33,074 nt of DNA from Geobacteraceae bacterium (lineage in GTDB: Bacteria > Desulfobacterota > Desulfuromonadia > Geobacterales > Geobacteraceae). The translations under genes were made by a program, and so were the position numbers. The notes below the pieces were generated by a model. It ran no database searches. It saw nothing but the letters and a program-made list of their open reading frames with translations, and was not told where the DNA came from. The stretch covers positions 1 through 33,074 of the forward strand of contig JANXYN010000187.1 of assembly GCA_025356035.1 (NCBI GenBank), read 5' to 3'. This document shows, one piece after another, positions 30,923 to 33,074 of this stretch. How positions within the stretch are numbered: the stretch's first letter is position 1; the number at the start of each line of letters is the position of its first letter.

Positions 30923-33074
30923 TCAGTTTGGCGGTGCTGCGGCAGCCTCATGCAGTTGGTCAGTTTTCAGGGAAAGGGCGATCCTTTTCCGCTGCAGATC
31001 AACTTCCAGCACCGTGACCAGTACCTGTTGCTGGAGCCTGACCACTTCGGCCGGGTTTTTCACAAAGCGGTCCGCCAGCTGGCTGATGTGGACCAGTCCG
31101 TCCTGATGAACCCCGATATCGACGAAGGCGCCGAAGGCGGTAATGTTGGTCACCACCCCTGGAAGCTTCATGCCGGTCCGGAGGTCCTCGAGTTTTTCCA
31201 CCCCTTCGGCAAAGCTGAAGGCCTCGAATTGCCGACGCGGATCGCGTCCCGGCTTGGCGAGTTCGGCCAAAATGTCCTGCAGGGTTGGCAGTCCGACCGT
31301 TGCGGTGACGTAGTTCTGCAGTACCAGCCGTTTCCGAACCTCTTCATCCTGAATCAGCTTCTGCACGGAACAGCCGAGGTCGGTGGCCATCCGGTCAACC
31401 AGCGGATAGCTTTCCGGGTGGACTGCACTGCTGTCGAGTGGATTGTCGCCGTCTCTTAAGCGGAGAAAGCCGGCCGCCTGCTCAAACGCCTTCGGCCCGA
31501 GTCGCGGCACCTTGTGCAGCTCCTGGCGGGAGCGAAATTGACCGTGTTCATTGCGGTAGGCAACGATCGCCTTTGCCAGTTGCGGGCCAAGGCCGGAGAC
31601 ATAGCTGAGAAGCTCCTTGCTGGCGGTATTGACCTCAACCCCGACCGCATTTACGCAGCTGATGACCACGTCATCGAGGCACCCCTTCAGGGCGCCCTGT
31701 TCCACGTCGTGCTGGTACTGGCCGACGCCGATGGATTTAGGGTCGATCTTCACCAGTTCCGCCAGGGGGTCCATCAGCCGCCTGCCGATGGAGACTGCCC
31801 CGCGGACCGTCAGATCCTGGTCGGGGAATTCCTCCCGGGCCACTTCCGAGGCGGAGTAGATGGAGGCGCCGCTCTCATTGACCATTACCGTCTGGATCGA
31901 CGGCGGCAGCTGGAGTGCCCGGACAAACGTCTCGGTCTCCCGGCCTGCGGTGCCGTTGCCGATAGCAATGGCCTCAACCTGGAAGCGCTTGCAGAGCTCG
32001 GTCACTTTTGCCATAGCTTCGGCATGGTTCTTCTGGGACAGGTGCGGGTAAATGGTGTCATTGTGCAGCAGCTTCCCCTGTCGATCGAGGCAGACCGCCT
32101 TGCAGCCGGTGCGGAAGCCAGGATCCAGGGCAAGTACCGTTTTCTGGCCCAGGGCGGGCGCCATTAAAAGCTGGCGGAGATTTTCGGCAAACACCCGGAT
32201 GGCCTCGGCGTCGGCCCGTTTCTTGGTGGCCAGCCGTAGTTCTGTTTCCATGGAAAGCGACAGGAGCCGCTTGTAGGAGTCATGGACCGCCTGCCTAACC
32301 TGCTGGGCGGCGGCGCTCTTTCCGACGACAAAGATCGCCTCGACCAGGGCAAGCGCCTCCTCTTCGGGGGGAAAGGCGCGCATGCTCAAAAACTCTTCCT
32401 TCTCGCCGCGGCGCATGGCCAGCACCCGGTGGGAAGGTGCTTTGGCCACCGGCTCCTCCCAGTCAAAATAATCCCGGTATTTGCTCCCCGCCTCTTCCTT
32501 GCCGCTAAGGACCCTGGTTTTGAATACTCCTTTGCTCGTGTATAGTTCCCGCAACCGGGCGCGGGCCCGCGGGTCCTCGCTTATCCACTCGGCCATGATG
32601 TCGCGCGCACCGGCCAGTGCGTCTTCAACGCTGGCCACCTGCTTAGATGCATCGACAAAACCGGCCGCAGCCTGGTACGGGTCCATGTCGCCCTGGCTAA
32701 ACAACAGCTGGGCGAGGGGCTCCAGCCCCCGTTCCCGGGCGATGGTGGCACGGGTCCGCCTTTTGGGGCGATAGGGGAGGTAGATGTCCTCGAGAATAGT
32801 CAGTGTTTCGGCGCGAACGATTTGCTCCTGCAGCTCAGGTGTCAGCTGGCCCCGCTCCTCCAAGGATTTGAGGATCGCTTCCCGGCGCTTGTCAAGTTCC
32901 ACCAGCTGATCAAGCCGGTCGCGAATATCGGTGATTGCCACTTCATCGAGGGCACCGGTCGCTTCTTTCCGGTAGCGGGCAATAAAGGGGACCGTTCCCC
33001 CCTCTTGAAGGAGCTGAGCGGTTGCCTCAACCTGTCGCAAGTTAATCTGGAGTTCTTTGCCGATGGTGGCTAGG
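30923..33074 (-). CDS. tex: Tex-family RNA-binding protein, 5' end cut by the window
   Basis: About 717 residues are visible and the frame stays open to the right edge. The visible start LATIGKELQINLRQVEATAQLLQEGGTVPFIARYRKEATG suggests only a few residues are missing. Domains in order are Tex N-terminal helices (IYLPYRPKRRTRATIARERGLEPLA), the YqgF/RNase H-like fold (VLALDPGFRTGCKAVCLD; AIAIGNGTAGRETE), helix-hairpin-helix motifs (GLGPQLAKAIVAYRNEHGQFRSRQELHKVPRLGPKAFEQAAGFLRL) and a C-terminal S1 domain (GVVTNITAFGAFVDIGVHQDGLVHISQL). Tex proteins bind nucleic acid and contact the transcription/translation machinery. The gene converges with the PilZ gene across 97 bp with no obvious terminator. 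Confidence 0.93.
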   Translation of the reverse strand, partial: LATIGKELQINLRQVEATAQLLQEGGTVPFIARYRKEATGALDEVAITDIRDRLDQLVELDKRREAILKSLEERGQLTPELQEQIVRAETLTILEDIYLPYRPKRRTRATIARERGLEPLAQLLFSQGDMDPYQAAAGFVDASKQVASVEDALAGARDIMAEWISEDPRARARLRELYTSKGVFKTRVLSGKEEAGSKYRDYFDWEEPVAKAPSHRVLAMRRGEKEEFLSMRAFPPEEEALALVEAIFVVGKSAAAQQVRQAVHDSYKRLLSLSMETELRLATKKRADAEAIRVFAENLRQLLMAPALGQKTVLALDPGFRTGCKAVCLDRQGKLLHNDTIYPHLSQKNHAEAMAKVTELCKRFQVEAIAIGNGTAGRETETFVRALQLPPSIQTVMVNESGASIYSASEVAREEFPDQDLTVRGAVSIGRRLMDPLAELVKIDPKSIGVGQYQHDVEQGALKGCLDDVVISCVNAVGVEVNTASKELLSYVSGLGPQLAKAIVAYRNEHGQFRSRQELHKVPRLGPKAFEQAAGFLRLRDGDNPLDSSAVHPESYPLVDRMATDLGCSVQKLIQDEEVRKRLVLQNYVTATVGLPTLQDILAELAKPGRDPRRQFEAFSFAEGVEKLEDLRTGMKLPGVVTNITAFGAFVDIGVHQDGLVHISQLADRFVKNPAEVVRLQQQVLVTVLEVDLQRKRIALSLKTDQLHEAAAAPPN

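Overview
The window most resembles a chromosome segment from a Geobacter-like member of the Desulfuromonadales. This is inferred from several things together: GC-rich coding with short intergenic gaps, many histidine kinases and response regulators, GGDEF and PilZ proteins, a complete hydrogenase-maturation set in the order hypA-B-F-C-D-E, an NtrC-type two-component system, and a coenzyme A-disulfide-reductase/rhodanese fusion. No rRNA, tRNA, CRISPR array or complete mobile element was seen.

Layout. (1) 1-1003: the tail of an outer-membrane beta-barrel gene with its terminator, a decayed class V aminotransferase fragment, and the promoter and leader of the next operon. (2) 1004-9883: a seven-gene, same-strand signalling island. 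In order it holds a five-PAS histidine kinase, a stand-alone MEDS-domain sensor, a PAS histidine kinase, a single-domain response regulator, a receiver fused to a kinase-like module that has lost its phospho-acceptor histidine, a protein with a divergent diadenylate-cyclase-like (DAC) C-terminus, and a receiver-GGDEF diguanylate cyclase. This is the best candidate for an undescribed system. It appears to join phosphorelay signalling to c-di-GMP and possibly to a second nucleotide ligand or product. (3) 9907-15307: housekeeping and accessory genes, namely a DMT transporter, the FAD/rhodanese reductase, a GlsB/YeaQ-type small membrane protein, a TIGR01212 radical SAM protein and an Omp85-like barrel. 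(4) 15426-20825 (minus strand): sensor kinase, sigma-54 response regulator and glucan phosphorylase, apparently one operon. (5) 21079-27161: hypABFCDE. hypF lacks any usable ATG/GTG/TTG start, and two imperfect palindromes of about 120 bp sit on either side of hypD. (6) 27162-28838: a scarred stretch with an IS3-family transposase tail, an integron attC-like site, a small exported protein gene and a frameshifted endonuclease V pseudogene. (7) 28991-33074: a membrane diguanylate cyclase, a PilZ c-di-GMP receptor whose ribosome-binding site may be masked by a hairpin, and a Tex-family gene cut by the window edge.

c-di-GMP is the recurring theme: two complete GGDEF enzymes, both with the Asp that marks canonical diguanylate cyclases, plus one PilZ receptor. 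All family calls were made by reading motifs. No homology search was run.
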